Source: an uncultured Thalassotalea sp.
GTDB taxonomy: Bacteria > Pseudomonadota > Gammaproteobacteria > Enterobacterales > Alteromonadaceae
Direction: 5' to 3'
Length of the DNA stretch: 64,000 nt
Assembly: GCA_947502355.1 (NCBI GenBank)
Contig: CANMZP010000003.1
Location: 62,001 to 126,000, forward strand
Shown here: one piece after another, positions 1 through 8,109 of the stretch
Layout of the letters: each line of letters opens with the position of its first letter
How positions within the stretch are numbered: the first letter of the stretch is position 1
Notes under the pieces: generated by a model
What the model saw: the letters and a program-made list of their open reading frames with translations, nothing else
What the model was told of the DNA's origin: nothing
The model's database searches: none
Made by a program: the position numbers and the translations under genes

Positions 1-143
1 TAGGGGAATGTTTTTTATTTTTCTGCATAATAAACTTATTATACGAAGTAGCACAAGTGGTTAATTTTCATCAAGTAAGTGCATTTATGCTAGGTATTCG
101 ATAGGATCAATTGCGTTAAAAAAAATAATAAAAAGGAAAAACC

Positions 144-1370
144 GTGCAATTTTCTCAACTTAAAAAGCTTGGCCCAGGCGTTTTGGTCACGGCAGCTTTC
201 ATTGGCCCAGGTACCATTACAGCCTGCACTTTAGCGGGTGCCAACTTCGGTTATACGCTTTTGTGGGCACTGGTATTCGCCACGATTGCGGCCATTGTTT
301 TACAAGATATGTCGGCCCGCCTTGGCATTATTACCAAAAAAGGCTTAGGCGAGGTGTTGCTTGATGCCCTGCACCACTCGGTGCTGAAGTGGCCACTTAT
401 TCTGTTGATTATTCTGGCATTGTATGGCGGTAATGCCGCCTATGAAGCCGGTAACCTTGCCGGCGCGGCACTAGGCATAGAAGCCATTTTCACTTTCAAT
501 GACGTCTCCTTTAATCTCTCCATTGTTACGCTTTCGCTAATTGGCGCTCTGATCTTGGTAAAAGGCAGTTTTAAACAAATTGAACGTGTCCTTATCGGCC
601 TGGTTTTATTAATGGCGGCTTGCTTTATTGTCACCTTTATCGTGGTTCAGCCAGAGCTTAGCAGCGTATTTAAAGGCATATCTAGCCCCACGATTCCCGA
701 AGGGAGTTTATTAACGGTTATCGCATTAATCGGAACCACCGTTGTTCCTTACAACCTATTTTTGCATGCCTCTGCAGCCAAAACTCACTGGCAACATGTT
801 GATGATGTTCGCACTGCTCGTACCGATACGGTTTTATCAATTGGTCTTGGTGGACTGATTGCAATCTTAGTGGTTTCAACGGCAGCCGCCAGTATGTTTA
901 CCCATTCTATTACGGTAAATAATGCCGCTGATATGGCCCATCAATTTGAGCCTTTATTTGGCTCATTTTCCAAATATTTGTTAGGCATTGGTCTGTTTGC
1001 AGCCGGTTTAAGCAGTGTCATAACCGCCCCACTTGCCACCAGTTACGCGGTCTCTGAGATATTGCAATTTAAAGGGGGCAGTCAGTCAAAAGCCTTTAAA
1101 GGCGTCAGTTTGAGCATTGTGCTTATTGGCGCTTGTTTTGCCCTTACCGGCATTAAACCCATTAAGATTATTTTATTGGCGCAATTTGCAAATGGCTTAT
1201 TATTACCCGTTGTTGCTAGCTTTTTGCTTTATGCAATGAATCATAAGAAGTCGTTACAAGGCCATGTTAATTCACCTTTAGCCAACTTGCTTGGTATTGG
1301 TGTTGTCTTGTTAACTTCCTTTTTAGGGTTAAAGATGATCCTTGGCTCATTTGGGATCACCTTATTTTAA
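144..1370 (+). CDS. Nramp-family metal ion transporter with atypical metal site
   Basis: A 408-residue inner-membrane protein made almost entirely of hydrophobic helices, as expected for the Nramp (SLC11) fold, which moves divalent metals into the cytoplasm. The first helix carries G21-P22-G23-T24 where classical MntH proteins have D-P-G-N. The sixth helix carries V201-P202-Y203-N204 where they have M-P-H-N. The metal-coordinating Asp, Asn and Met of Mn/Fe transporters are therefore absent, so it belongs to a divergent subgroup and its substrate should not be assumed to be Mn or Fe. The start is GTG at 144, with AAGGA eight bases upstream. It appears to be a single-gene unit. Family membership is certain; the substrate is unknown. 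Confidence 0.88.
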   Translation: MQFSQLKKLGPGVLVTAAFIGPGTITACTLAGANFGYTLLWALVFATIAAIVLQDMSARLGIITKKGLGEVLLDALHHSVLKWPLILLIILALYGGNAAYEAGNLAGAALGIEAIFTFNDVSFNLSIVTLSLIGALILVKGSFKQIERVLIGLVLLMAACFIVTFIVVQPELSSVFKGISSPTIPEGSLLTVIALIGTTVVPYNLFLHASAAKTHWQHVDDVRTARTDTVLSIGLGGLIAILVVSTAAASMFTHSITVNNAADMAHQFEPLFGSFSKYLLGIGLFAAGLSSVITAPLATSYAVSEILQFKGGSQSKAFKGVSLSIVLIGACFALTGIKPIKIILLAQFANGLLLPVVASFLLYAMNHKKSLQGHVNSPLANLLGIGVVLLTSFLGLKMILGSFGITLF

Positions 1371-1526
1371 TCCTTTGCTGGGTGATTGATGTAAAATTCG
1401 CGCCTTTAGGTTAAATAATTGCCCTACATTTGATATCAATTGTTACACTGGTAATCAGCTTGATTGCGCGTAATTCCAGCAACCTTTATACTGTTTCTCC
1501 TTTTAAAGTCGCAAACAGAGCAGTAT

Positions 1527-2324
1527 ATGTCTGAGCAAAGCATTAAGTTTATCGCCGCCGATATGGATGGCACCCTTCTAGATGGTCAAGGCCGATTAGA
1601 TCCGGAATTTTTCACTCTTTACGAGCAACTAGAACAAAACGACATCATCTTTGCTGCGGCCTCTGGTCGTCAATATTACAGCCTGATGAAAACCTTCGAG
1701 CCACTTGAAGACCGGATGATGTTCATTGCCGAAAATGGCACCCTGGTAATGCACCAAGGCAAAGAGCTTTATAGCTGCTCTATGGACACCCGCAGTGTCT
1801 TTGACATTGTCAAACACGTTAGGCAAATTGACGGCGCCTATATTGTGCTAAGCGGTAAAACCTCGGCATATATAGAAACTAAAACACAATGCGCTATTGA
1901 TGAAATTAGCAAATACTACCATCGCTGTGAGCAAGTCGATGACTTACTTGCTGTTGAGGATGAATTTATTAAAGTGGCTATTTGTCATTTTGATGGTTCT
2001 CAAGAGCACCTTTACCCAAGCATTAATGCATTATTCAGTGCTTCAAACAAGGTCGTAGTGAGTGCCAAAATTTGGTTGGATGTAATGAACGCAAAAGCGT
2101 CTAAAGGTGACGCCATCAGCTACCTGCAGCAACATTTAAAGTTTAGTCACCAACAAACCATGAGTTTTGGTGATTACTTTAACGATGTCGAAATGCTACA
2201 GGCTAGTTATCACTCTTATGCCATGGAAAACGCCCATGAAGGGGTAAAAATACATGCCCGTTTCACAGCACCAAGCAACACAGACTCTGGTGTTATTAAA
2301 GTCATTAAGCAGCATTTAAGGTAA
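1527..2324 (+). CDS. Cof-type HAD-superfamily phosphatase
   Basis: A cytoplasmic HAD phosphatase of about 265 residues, the usual size of the Cof/IIB subfamily that dephosphorylates sugar phosphates and related small molecules. Motif I is DMDGTLL near the N-terminus, with Asp nucleophile and acid/base Asp. Motif II is AASGRQYY, the motif III lysine lies in AKASKGDAI, and motif IV is GDYFNDVEML. The pattern resembles E. coli SupH/YbjI. The reading frame can be extended upstream to a TTG at 1464, but ATG 1527 is preferred because the protein then begins MSEQSIKFIAADMDG, as in the family. It stands alone between an Nramp gene and a YkvA gene. The exact substrate cannot be told from sequence. Confidence 0.88.
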   Translation: MSEQSIKFIAADMDGTLLDGQGRLDPEFFTLYEQLEQNDIIFAAASGRQYYSLMKTFEPLEDRMMFIAENGTLVMHQGKELYSCSMDTRSVFDIVKHVRQIDGAYIVLSGKTSAYIETKTQCAIDEISKYYHRCEQVDDLLAVEDEFIKVAICHFDGSQEHLYPSINALFSASNKVVVSAKIWLDVMNAKASKGDAISYLQQHLKFSHQQTMSFGDYFNDVEMLQASYHSYAMENAHEGVKIHARFTAPSNTDSGVIKVIKQHLR

Positions 2325-2533
2325 ATGTACCTCGAAACAAACAACCCAAAGCTAAGGCTTTAAGTAAATAACGAACAAAGTTAATCACTTAGAGCCTGCT
2401 TATAAATATAATTCCACCCCAAAAAATTTTCAAAATTAGTATCTATTTCACAATTGTCTGTTAAGTTTATAAAGTAGTGATTAAAAAAATAGCAAACTCA
2501 CCCTCTTAATAAAAAAGCAAGTGGAGAACGATA

Positions 2534-3076
2534 ATGACAATTGAGGTTACGTTTAAGTTAGAAGACTCAGACTTAGAACACTTTCGTACGGTAATGCGTC
2601 AAGCACAAAGCGGTGTTGAAAAATTAGATGAAGGCATCATTTTAGCGAATGCCAAACAACTGATTAAAAGTGTTGGTGATAACATTCCAACCTTTGTCAG
2701 CGAACGAATCACTAAGTTAGAATCGTTAATTGCCATGATTGAAGACAGTGAGTGGCAAATACCGGCAGAAGAACGAAAAGATGTCTTAAGTGCACTTGCT
2801 TATTTCAGTGAAGCCGAAGATCTTGTTCCTGATCATATCCCGGTACTGGGCTTTTTAGATGATGCCATCATGATCGAACTCGTTGCCAAAGAACTGGAAA
2901 GTGAAATAGATGCCTTTACAGAATTTTGTGAATACCGACATAGAGAAAGAAACCGTGCCGGGGAAGATATTTCCAAAGATGACTGGTTAGATGCGAAACG
3001 ACGTGAGCTGCATAGCCGCATGCGTAATAGAAGATCACGCCGTAGGGGCGGCTCGTCATTCCGCTCAATCTTTTAG
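2534..3076 (+). CDS. YkvA/DUF1232 family protein with arginine-rich tail
   Basis: A 180-residue protein with the YkvA (DUF1232) core around residues 95-115, seen as DLVPDHIPVLGFLDDAIMIE. In this family that signature marks a short hydrophobic, probably membrane-associated helix pair of unknown function. The N-terminal half is acidic and helical. The last 25 residues are strongly basic (repeated RR/RSRRR), which would suit binding to nucleic acid or to acidic lipid head groups; that role is inference. The start is ATG with GTGGAG ten bases upstream. The gene is followed by a short tandem repeat and a clear terminator, so it is likely monocistronic. Confidence 0.8.
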   Translation: MTIEVTFKLEDSDLEHFRTVMRQAQSGVEKLDEGIILANAKQLIKSVGDNIPTFVSERITKLESLIAMIEDSEWQIPAEERKDVLSALAYFSEAEDLVPDHIPVLGFLDDAIMIELVAKELESEIDAFTEFCEYRHRERNRAGEDISKDDWLDAKRRELHSRMRNRRSRRRGGSSFRSIF

Positions 3077-3087
3077 TGCCAACACGC

Positions 3088-3145
3088 TAAAACTAGGCCT
3101 CTAAAACTAGGCCTCTAAAACTAGGCCAATTAAACTAGGCTATTA
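3088..3145. repeat. Short tandem repeat, 14-bp unit
   Basis: Directly after the YkvA gene, a unit reading TAAAACTAGGCCTC is repeated about four times; the last copies are degenerate (AATTAAACTAGGC, then TATT). It lies between the stop codon and the terminator, so it would be in the 3' untranslated part of the mRNA. It looks like local replication slippage. No function is proposed. Confidence 0.8.
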
Positions 3146-3152
3146 GAAACGC

Positions 3153-3180
3153 AAAAAAGCATCTTTAAGATGCTTTTTTT
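3153..3180. terminator. Rho-independent terminator, probably bidirectional
   Basis: A 12-bp perfect stem (AAAAAAGCATCT paired with AGATGCTTTTTT) with a three-base loop, T-rich on both strands. It sits between the convergent YkvA and VF530 genes and can serve both. Confidence 0.88.
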
Positions 3181-3237
3181 CATTAGACCACTGTAACTTA
3201 GCGAGCCGCTAGTTAAATGGTGTTAGTTAAATTGGTG

Positions 3238-3732
3238 CTAGTTACTTTTTTTAAAGTTAGCCCAAGGGTCGCTAGGGACGTCTTTTTTTACCGGCTTACG
3301 GTCATAATCTCGCTCTTGCTTAGGCTGTCCGCCAAAGCGCTTATTGGCTTTACTCGCGCGCTTTTGCTCGTAGTTTTCTACGCGTCGCTGTTTTTGCTCT
3401 TCTAATTCTTCGACCGTAAGTTCGTTTGGCTCACCCGGTGTTTGATCACTTGGGATGATTCTGGTCCTAGGTGAAATATCAAACTCTTCTAAGCGCGGCT
3501 TAGGTAAACTTTTAAACTCATACAAATAAAAGTCTTCCAATTTTTCCCGAGCCCACTCGGTTTTTTTCAAAAACTTAATGGCCGACGCCACACTTGGCTT
3601 GGTTTTAAAGCAATTTAAATTGGTCGCGGCAAACAGGATTTTAAACCCATAATGGTTTACCAGCTCTTCAACCAAAGTGTCTAGCTTTAGACCATGCAAA
3701 GGATTGTTTTCGTAAAGTGACTTGTCAGTCAT
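3238..3732 (-). CDS. VF530 family (DUF2132) DNA-binding-like protein
   Basis: A 164-residue protein. The first 75 residues match the small VF530/DUF2132 domain: NNPLHGLKLDTLVEELVNHYG, then NLNCFKTKPSVASAIKFLKK and TEWAREKLEDFYL. The family is named after a Vibrio fischeri protein of known structure and is thought to bind DNA. The remaining 90 residues are charged and probably disordered (LTVEELEEQKQRR, PKQERDYDRKP), ending in DPWANFKKSN. It is convergent with the YkvA gene and separated from it by a shared terminator. Family assignment is good; the biological role is not known. Confidence 0.85.
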   Translation of the reverse strand: MTDKSLYENNPLHGLKLDTLVEELVNHYGFKILFAATNLNCFKTKPSVASAIKFLKKTEWAREKLEDFYLYEFKSLPKPRLEEFDISPRTRIIPSDQTPGEPNELTVEELEEQKQRRVENYEQKRASKANKRFGGQPKQERDYDRKPVKKDVPSDPWANFKKSN

Positions 3733-3970
3733 AGCGCTCTCAATAAATAAAATAAATGGTAGACCTCATTATTATACTGGAAGGCGGAATATTAATGAAA
3801 TCAATTTGCCCAACAACACCTAATAAGCGTTTATTTAATACAGACGCCACATGTTACTTTTTTGTTAGGCAATATCTCTTTGTTAGTCAACTTGTGCTAT
3901 ACCTAAGTACCATAAAGTTTAAATTTTTCATTCGCTTAGTTCATAAAAAACCTAGCGTATAGGTCCCCAG

Positions 3971-6097
3971 ATGCGATTGTCTTTCTCAAAAAATCAAGGG
4001 CTTGCTGTGCTGTTTTCCTTTGTATGTCTTTTTTTTGTCAGCAAAGCACATGCCCTTTTTGTCAGTCCCCCCAAAGATCCAATGCCTATTATTAAACAAT
4101 TTTTTCCGTCGGCTACCCATATTGGCGAAAAGCAGGGGGAGCCCTTGGTTTGGACCATTAAAGAAAATGACAACATCATTGGTTATGCTTTTGAAACCAA
4201 CGACTTTGCCAAAATACCAGCCTATTCAGGTGAGCCTGTAAATATGGTTGTCGGTATTGATATCGAGGGAAAATATATCGGCGCTCGGGTCATTGAGCAT
4301 CATGAGCCCATTATTTTAGCGGGTATTCCCGAGTCCAAGCTCGACAACTTTACCACCCAATATAAAGATTTATCGGTAAATGACCGATTAAAAGTCGGTG
4401 GCAACCAACAAGGTGACATGCTCCACATCGATGGTTTATCTGGCGCTACCGTAACGGTCATGGTTATGAATGTCGCCATAACGAAGTCGGCAACAAAAGT
4501 CGCCAGAGCACTGGGCATTATTAGCGCCAGTGATGACATTATTCAGCCTATGTCCACCATTTATCCTGACGTATTTAAACAGGCTAATTGGGTCACCTTA
4601 ACCGGCAGTGGTGCCATACGAAAATTATACCTAAACCGTGAGCATATCGATGATGCCTTTATGGGCACATAGGCAGAAAATATTGAAACCGCAACCAGCG
4701 AACAAAAACAAGATATGTTTGCTGAAATATATTATGCCCAAATCAATATACCCAGCATTGGTAAAAACCTGCTCGGTGAGTCGGAATATCAATGGCTAAC
4801 CGACTCTTTACAACCGGGTGAACACGCCATTATCTTGCTAGGTAACGGCTACTCTTTTAAGGGGTCAGGCTATGTACGAGGCGGCATTTTTGACCGCATC
4901 CAAGTACTGCAAAATAATGAAGCCATTTCCTTTCGCGACTTAGACCATAACCGGGTTACCGATATTTACCTTGAAGATGCACCTCGTTTTAGGGAAATGT
5001 CGATTTTTACCATCCGTGAACATCACGCCTTTAACCCCGGTGCTGACTGGGAGCTTGAATTATTGATCCGCCGTCAAATTGGAGCCATAGACTCTACCTT
5101 TACCAGCTTTAAAGGCAGTTACCACACATTGGAAGAATACGTAGATCGCCCGCCGGTCATTATGCCTGAGCCTGAACTCTCCCTAGCCCAACAAGTTTGG
5201 CAAGAGCGAAACTTAGAAGTGATCATATTGGTCATCTTAATTTTAGTGGTTTTACTGGTGTTGTTTTTACAAGATGTGTTGGTTAAATACCCAAGCTTCT
5301 TACACAACTTCCGTCATGGCTTTTTGGTGATCACCGTGGTGTATATTGGCTGGGTGTTAGGTGGACAGCTTTCGGTGGTTAATGTCTTTACCTTCTTACA
5401 AGCCTTTATGAGTGACTTCTCATGGGATCTGTTCTTATTAGATCCGGTGATCTTTATTTTATGGGTTGCGGCTGCCGTGACCATGATTTTATGAGGCCGA
5501 GCAGTCTATTGCGGCTGGTTGTGTCCATTTGGAGCCCTACAAGAGCTGTTAAACGTGGCTGCAAGACATATCAAAATCCCACAAATAGAGCCTCCATTTA
5601 CAGTACACGAGCGTTTATGGGCATTAAAGTATCTTATTTTGTTAGGTCTGTTTGGGCTGTCCTTAGACTCACTCGCGTTGGCTGAGCAATTTGCCGAAGT
5701 CGAACCCTTTAAAACCACCTTCTTATTAAAGTTTGATAGAGAATGGCCATTTATTATCTGGGCCTTGTTATTACTGTTTATCAACCTGTTTAATCGCAAA
5801 TTTTTCTGCCGTTACTTGTGCCCGTTAGGTGCCGCCCTTTCCACGGGTAATAACATGCGTTTATTTAGCTGGCTTAAACGCCGTAAAGAATGTGGGGATC
5901 CTTGTAAAATTTGCGCCAAAGAATGTGAAATACAAGCCATTCACCCTGATGGCACCATCAATATGCGTGAATGCCACTATTGCTTGGACTGTCAGGTAAC
6001 TTATTTTAATGATGAAAAATGCCCGCCTTTGAAAAAGCAGGCACGTAAAAAAAGAAAACAACAAGAAGACCTAATACCTGTTGCAGTAACTGACTAG
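3971..6097 (+). pseudogene. nosR: nosR pseudogene: N2O reductase maturation/electron transfer protein split by two stop codons
   Basis: NosR is a membrane flavin and iron-sulfur protein that feeds electrons to nitrous oxide reductase. All its parts are here in one frame: a signal peptide (first about 26 residues), a periplasmic FMN-binding domain with the family's S-G-A-T flavinylation motif (DGLSGATVTVMV), a second periplasmic stretch, transmembrane helices, the two CX3CP motifs (CGWLCPFGALQEL and CRYLCPLGAAL), and a C-terminal cysteine cluster (CGDPCKICAKEC, CHYCLDCQ). The frame is broken by TAG at 4670-4672 and TGA at 5492-5494. Sequence continues in the same frame after both, with no indel. 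The TGA falls where homologues read L-W-G-R, so it looks like TGG to TGA. The pieces are 3971-4672, 4673-5494 and 5495-6097. Loss of function fits the wrecked nosZ that follows. A sequencing error cannot be excluded, but two independent errors in one gene are unlikely. Confidence 0.9.
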
Positions 6098-6147
6098 CCG
6101 TAACAAATTAAAAGAATGCAGTACCCAAAATAACCTTGGAGAAGACA

Positions 6148-6894
6148 ATGAGTGAAGACAACAAATTAACCCCGGATGAACAGCCAGAAAATCAATTGCA
6201 AAATTCGGAACGACGAAAGTTTTTTGGTAAAACTGCATTAATCGGTGCAGGCGCTATTGCGGCTCCTATGACCGCAGCCATGTTTTCGCAAATGGCAAAA
6301 GCCAAAGCGACAGAAGCGGCTAACAGCCCATTTGTACACCCAGGTGACTTAGATGAATACTATGGTTTTTGGAGTGGTGGCCACTCAGGTGAAGTGCGTA
6401 TTTTAGGCATTCCATCGATGCGTGAATTAATGCGTATTCCGGTATTTAACACCGACAGTGCCACAGGTTGGGGCTTAACCAATGAAAGTAAACGCATTAA
6501 AGGTGATAGCGAACATATAATGATGGGCGACTCCCATCACCCACATATGAGTATGACCGATGGTCGTTATGACGGTAAATACGTTTTTATTAACGATAAA
6601 GCCAATACGCGTGTTGCCCGTATTCGCTGTGATGTTATGAAAACAGATAAAATTTTGACCATTCCAAATGCCCATGCCATTCATGGTAGTCGCTCTCATT
6701 GGGACACACCAAATGATGAGCACTTTATCGATGCCAATACGGCCTGGTATGTGAGTGGTTCAAGTCAAAAAGGCGCCATGGGCATGACCCTAGCAAGCTT
6801 TGCGAATGAACAGGATGCAAAACAATTTGCTGATGAATTTGGCGGTAAGATTATCAACTTTTCACAGGTTTCCATTGAAACCTTAATGCAATAG
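6148..6894 (+). pseudogene. nosZ: nosZ-nosL deletion fusion (remnant of the nos cluster)
   Basis: The first roughly 175-180 residues are the start of nitrous oxide reductase NosZ. They include a Tat signal ([20 protein letters not shown]) and the first blades of the propeller ([20 protein letters not shown], then [45 protein letters not shown]). From about residue 182 the sequence changes to the C-terminus of NosL, the copper chaperone ([47 protein letters not shown]). The rest of nosZ with the CuA domain, plus nosD, nosF, nosY and most of nosL, are missing, and the join stays in frame. The product lacks nearly all copper ligands and cannot reduce N2O. The start is ATG 6148 with GGAG upstream rather than the in-frame TTG at 6136. 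Confidence 0.9.
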
Positions 6895-6906
6895 CATTTT
6901 AAAGCT

Positions 6907-6935
6907 AAGCGGCGAGTGTTAAAAACTTGCCGCTT
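6907..6935. terminator. Stem-loop after the nos remnant, possible terminator
   Basis: A ten-base-pair stem (AAGCGGCGAG with CTTGCCGCTT, one G-U pair) and a nine-base loop lie just after the stop of the nosZ-nosL remnant and before the 3' end of the convergent small membrane gene. The T-run is weak and displaced, so the terminator role is tentative. Confidence 0.4.
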
Positions 6936-6944
6936 GCCGTTTCT

Positions 6945-7088
6945 TTACAGGAATATTTGCAATAATACGATTGCCAACACAAATAACCCTATCGCGTAAA
7001 AAAAGATATTATCTCTCCAAGTTTTCACTTTAACCTCTGCCTTGCGATTAACTGGCTTCTTTTTTACTTGCCGTTTCTTTGCCGTCAT
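6945..7088 (-). CDS. Small 47-aa single-pass membrane protein, hypothetical
   Basis: Reading the minus strand gives a 47-residue protein that starts MTAKKRQVKKKPVNRKAEVK and ends in one hydrophobic helix, IFFYAIGLFVLAIVLLQIFL. The start ATG is preceded by TTGGAGAAC, a good ribosome binding site with correct spacing. The strongly basic first 22 residues would stay in the cytoplasm by the positive-inside rule. No family was recognised. The gene lies between the nos remnant and a pseudopilin, convergent with the former. The good ribosome binding site and sensible topology make it a likely real gene. Confidence 0.6.
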   Translation of the reverse strand: MTAKKRQVKKKPVNRKAEVKVKTWRDNIFFYAIGLFVLAIVLLQIFL

Positions 7089-7270
7089 GGCGTTCTCCAA
7101 TTATTTTTATCAACATAAAATTAGTAACTTAAATTATATTTTTACGATTTGATAAATATCAAGTTGATACGTTAAGTAACATTATTTTAACCATCATCTT
7201 GTTATTATATTCCTTTTCAAATGGCCTGATTTTTAATTCGGCCATTACCACTAACTCGCACGGGGGGAAG

Positions 7271-7798
7271 ATGCACAATTCAAAAAGTTTTAAACACAAC
7301 GGCTTTTCCTTAATAGAACTCGTGCTTGTCATTATGATGCTTGGCATTCTTGCAGCCAGCGCAGCCCCCAAATTTATAGATTTATCGGCTGATGCCAAAA
7401 AAGCAAACATGCAAGCGCTTGCCGGTGCCATGCGAAGTGCTGCCGATTTAGTGTTTTATAAGGCTCAAATTCCAGGCTATTTAAGTGAAGATGGTAAAAA
7501 GGTCATTTTAGATTCGGGGACTATCGAAGTTAAAGGTGATGGTTACCCAGAAGCGTATGCTGACGATAGAGAACGATTAGATATTATAACCTTAATCGAC
7601 TTTAATGAAGACTGGGAAATATGCTATTCAACCAATTGTGAATCAACAGGTAATAGCTCAACCGTTAAAATAGGCTACAAGCCCACTCATGAAAACGATA
7701 AAGCCGAAGGTTGCTTCGTTAGGTATAGTGAGCCCAATGCCACCTTAAATCCAAACAATCCCAAATACGTCGTCACTGTTGAGTCTAATGGTTGTTAA
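7271..7798 (+). CDS. Type IV pilin-like / MSHA-type prepilin
   Basis: A 175-residue secreted fibre subunit. A short basic leader (MHNSKSFKHNG) is followed by the prepilin peptidase site G/FSLIELVLVIMMLGILAA, with the usual glutamate at mature position 5 and the long hydrophobic N-terminal helix. The C-terminal globular part contains cysteines that could form disulphides (CYSTNC, GCF, and a terminal NGC). Size and the APKFIDLSADAKKANMQALA segment resemble MSHA pilins. ATG 7271 has GGGGGAAG directly before it and is preferred to an upstream in-frame start. No assembly genes are nearby, so it would rely on a pilus or type II system encoded elsewhere. A mobile-element copy begins at the base after the stop codon. 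Confidence 0.82.
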   Translation: MHNSKSFKHNGFSLIELVLVIMMLGILAASAAPKFIDLSADAKKANMQALAGAMRSAADLVFYKAQIPGYLSEDGKKVILDSGTIEVKGDGYPEAYADDRERLDIITLIDFNEDWEICYSTNCESTGNSSTVKIGYKPTHENDKAEGCFVRYSEPNATLNPNNPKYVVTVESNGC

Positions 7799-8109
7799 TA
7801 CCAAACCCATTAAGTTTTTGCACAGCTCAGAGTTGCATCAGAGGTTCATTTACAACATAAATTTCTTTGATATAGTTACTCTACATCAATTAAATTTATG
7901 GCATTAAATGGGACTCTGATGAACTGCCAAAGGGTGAGTTTTAAAGGCTTTTATGCTGCGTTATTGATTTTGACAAGGTTCCTACATGGATGTAGGACAT
8001 CAGAACAACGCAGGAGCAGTTGTCGAGAACGACCATTCTCGGCAATCAAAGCCTTACCTAAAAGCCTTTAAAATATCACTGAGCGGGCAAAAACTTAGTG
8101 GGATTGGTA
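7799..8109 (+). mobile_element. 311-bp MITE-like element, copy 1
   Basis: A non-coding element that matches the reverse complement of 11772-12082 over its full 311 bases with about 18 mismatches by eye and no gaps. Its ends are imperfect inverted repeats of about 23 bp: ACCAAACCCATTAAGTTTTT at the left, and the same with two changes on the opposite strand at the right. The outermost bases are TA on both sides, as expected for a TA target duplication of IS630/Tc1-mariner type elements. Inside are nested palindromes, for example TTTTAAAGGCTTTTA paired with a distant complement and CCTACAT/ATGTAGG. No ORF of useful size is present. It starts at the pilin stop codon and overlaps the 3' end of the SRAP gene. 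Confidence 0.85.

Noticed and set aside
1-143. Manganese riboswitch upstream of the Nramp gene
   Set aside because: The leader is short and AT-rich and shows no recognisable yybP-ykoY-type conserved loops.
3756-3962. 68-codon ORF upstream of nosR
   Set aside because: No ribosome binding site, no family resemblance and low-complexity hydrophobic content; it looks like chance in AT-rich DNA.
3733-3970. FNR-type box upstream of nosR
   Set aside because: No TTGAT-N4-ATCAA-like palindrome could be seen in the gap.
5492-5494. TGA in nosR as a selenocysteine codon
   Set aside because: The position corresponds to Trp, not Cys, in the family, no selenocysteine insertion hairpin is apparent after it, and the same gene has a second stop (TAG) and a destroyed partner gene.
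5506-5799. ORF antisense to the third nosR segment
   Set aside because: Composition and position fit a shadow of the nosR frame.
7799-8109. Small non-coding RNA gene
   Set aside because: Nested palindromes suggested an RNA, but the terminal inverted repeats, TA flanks and second copy explain it better as a MITE-like element.
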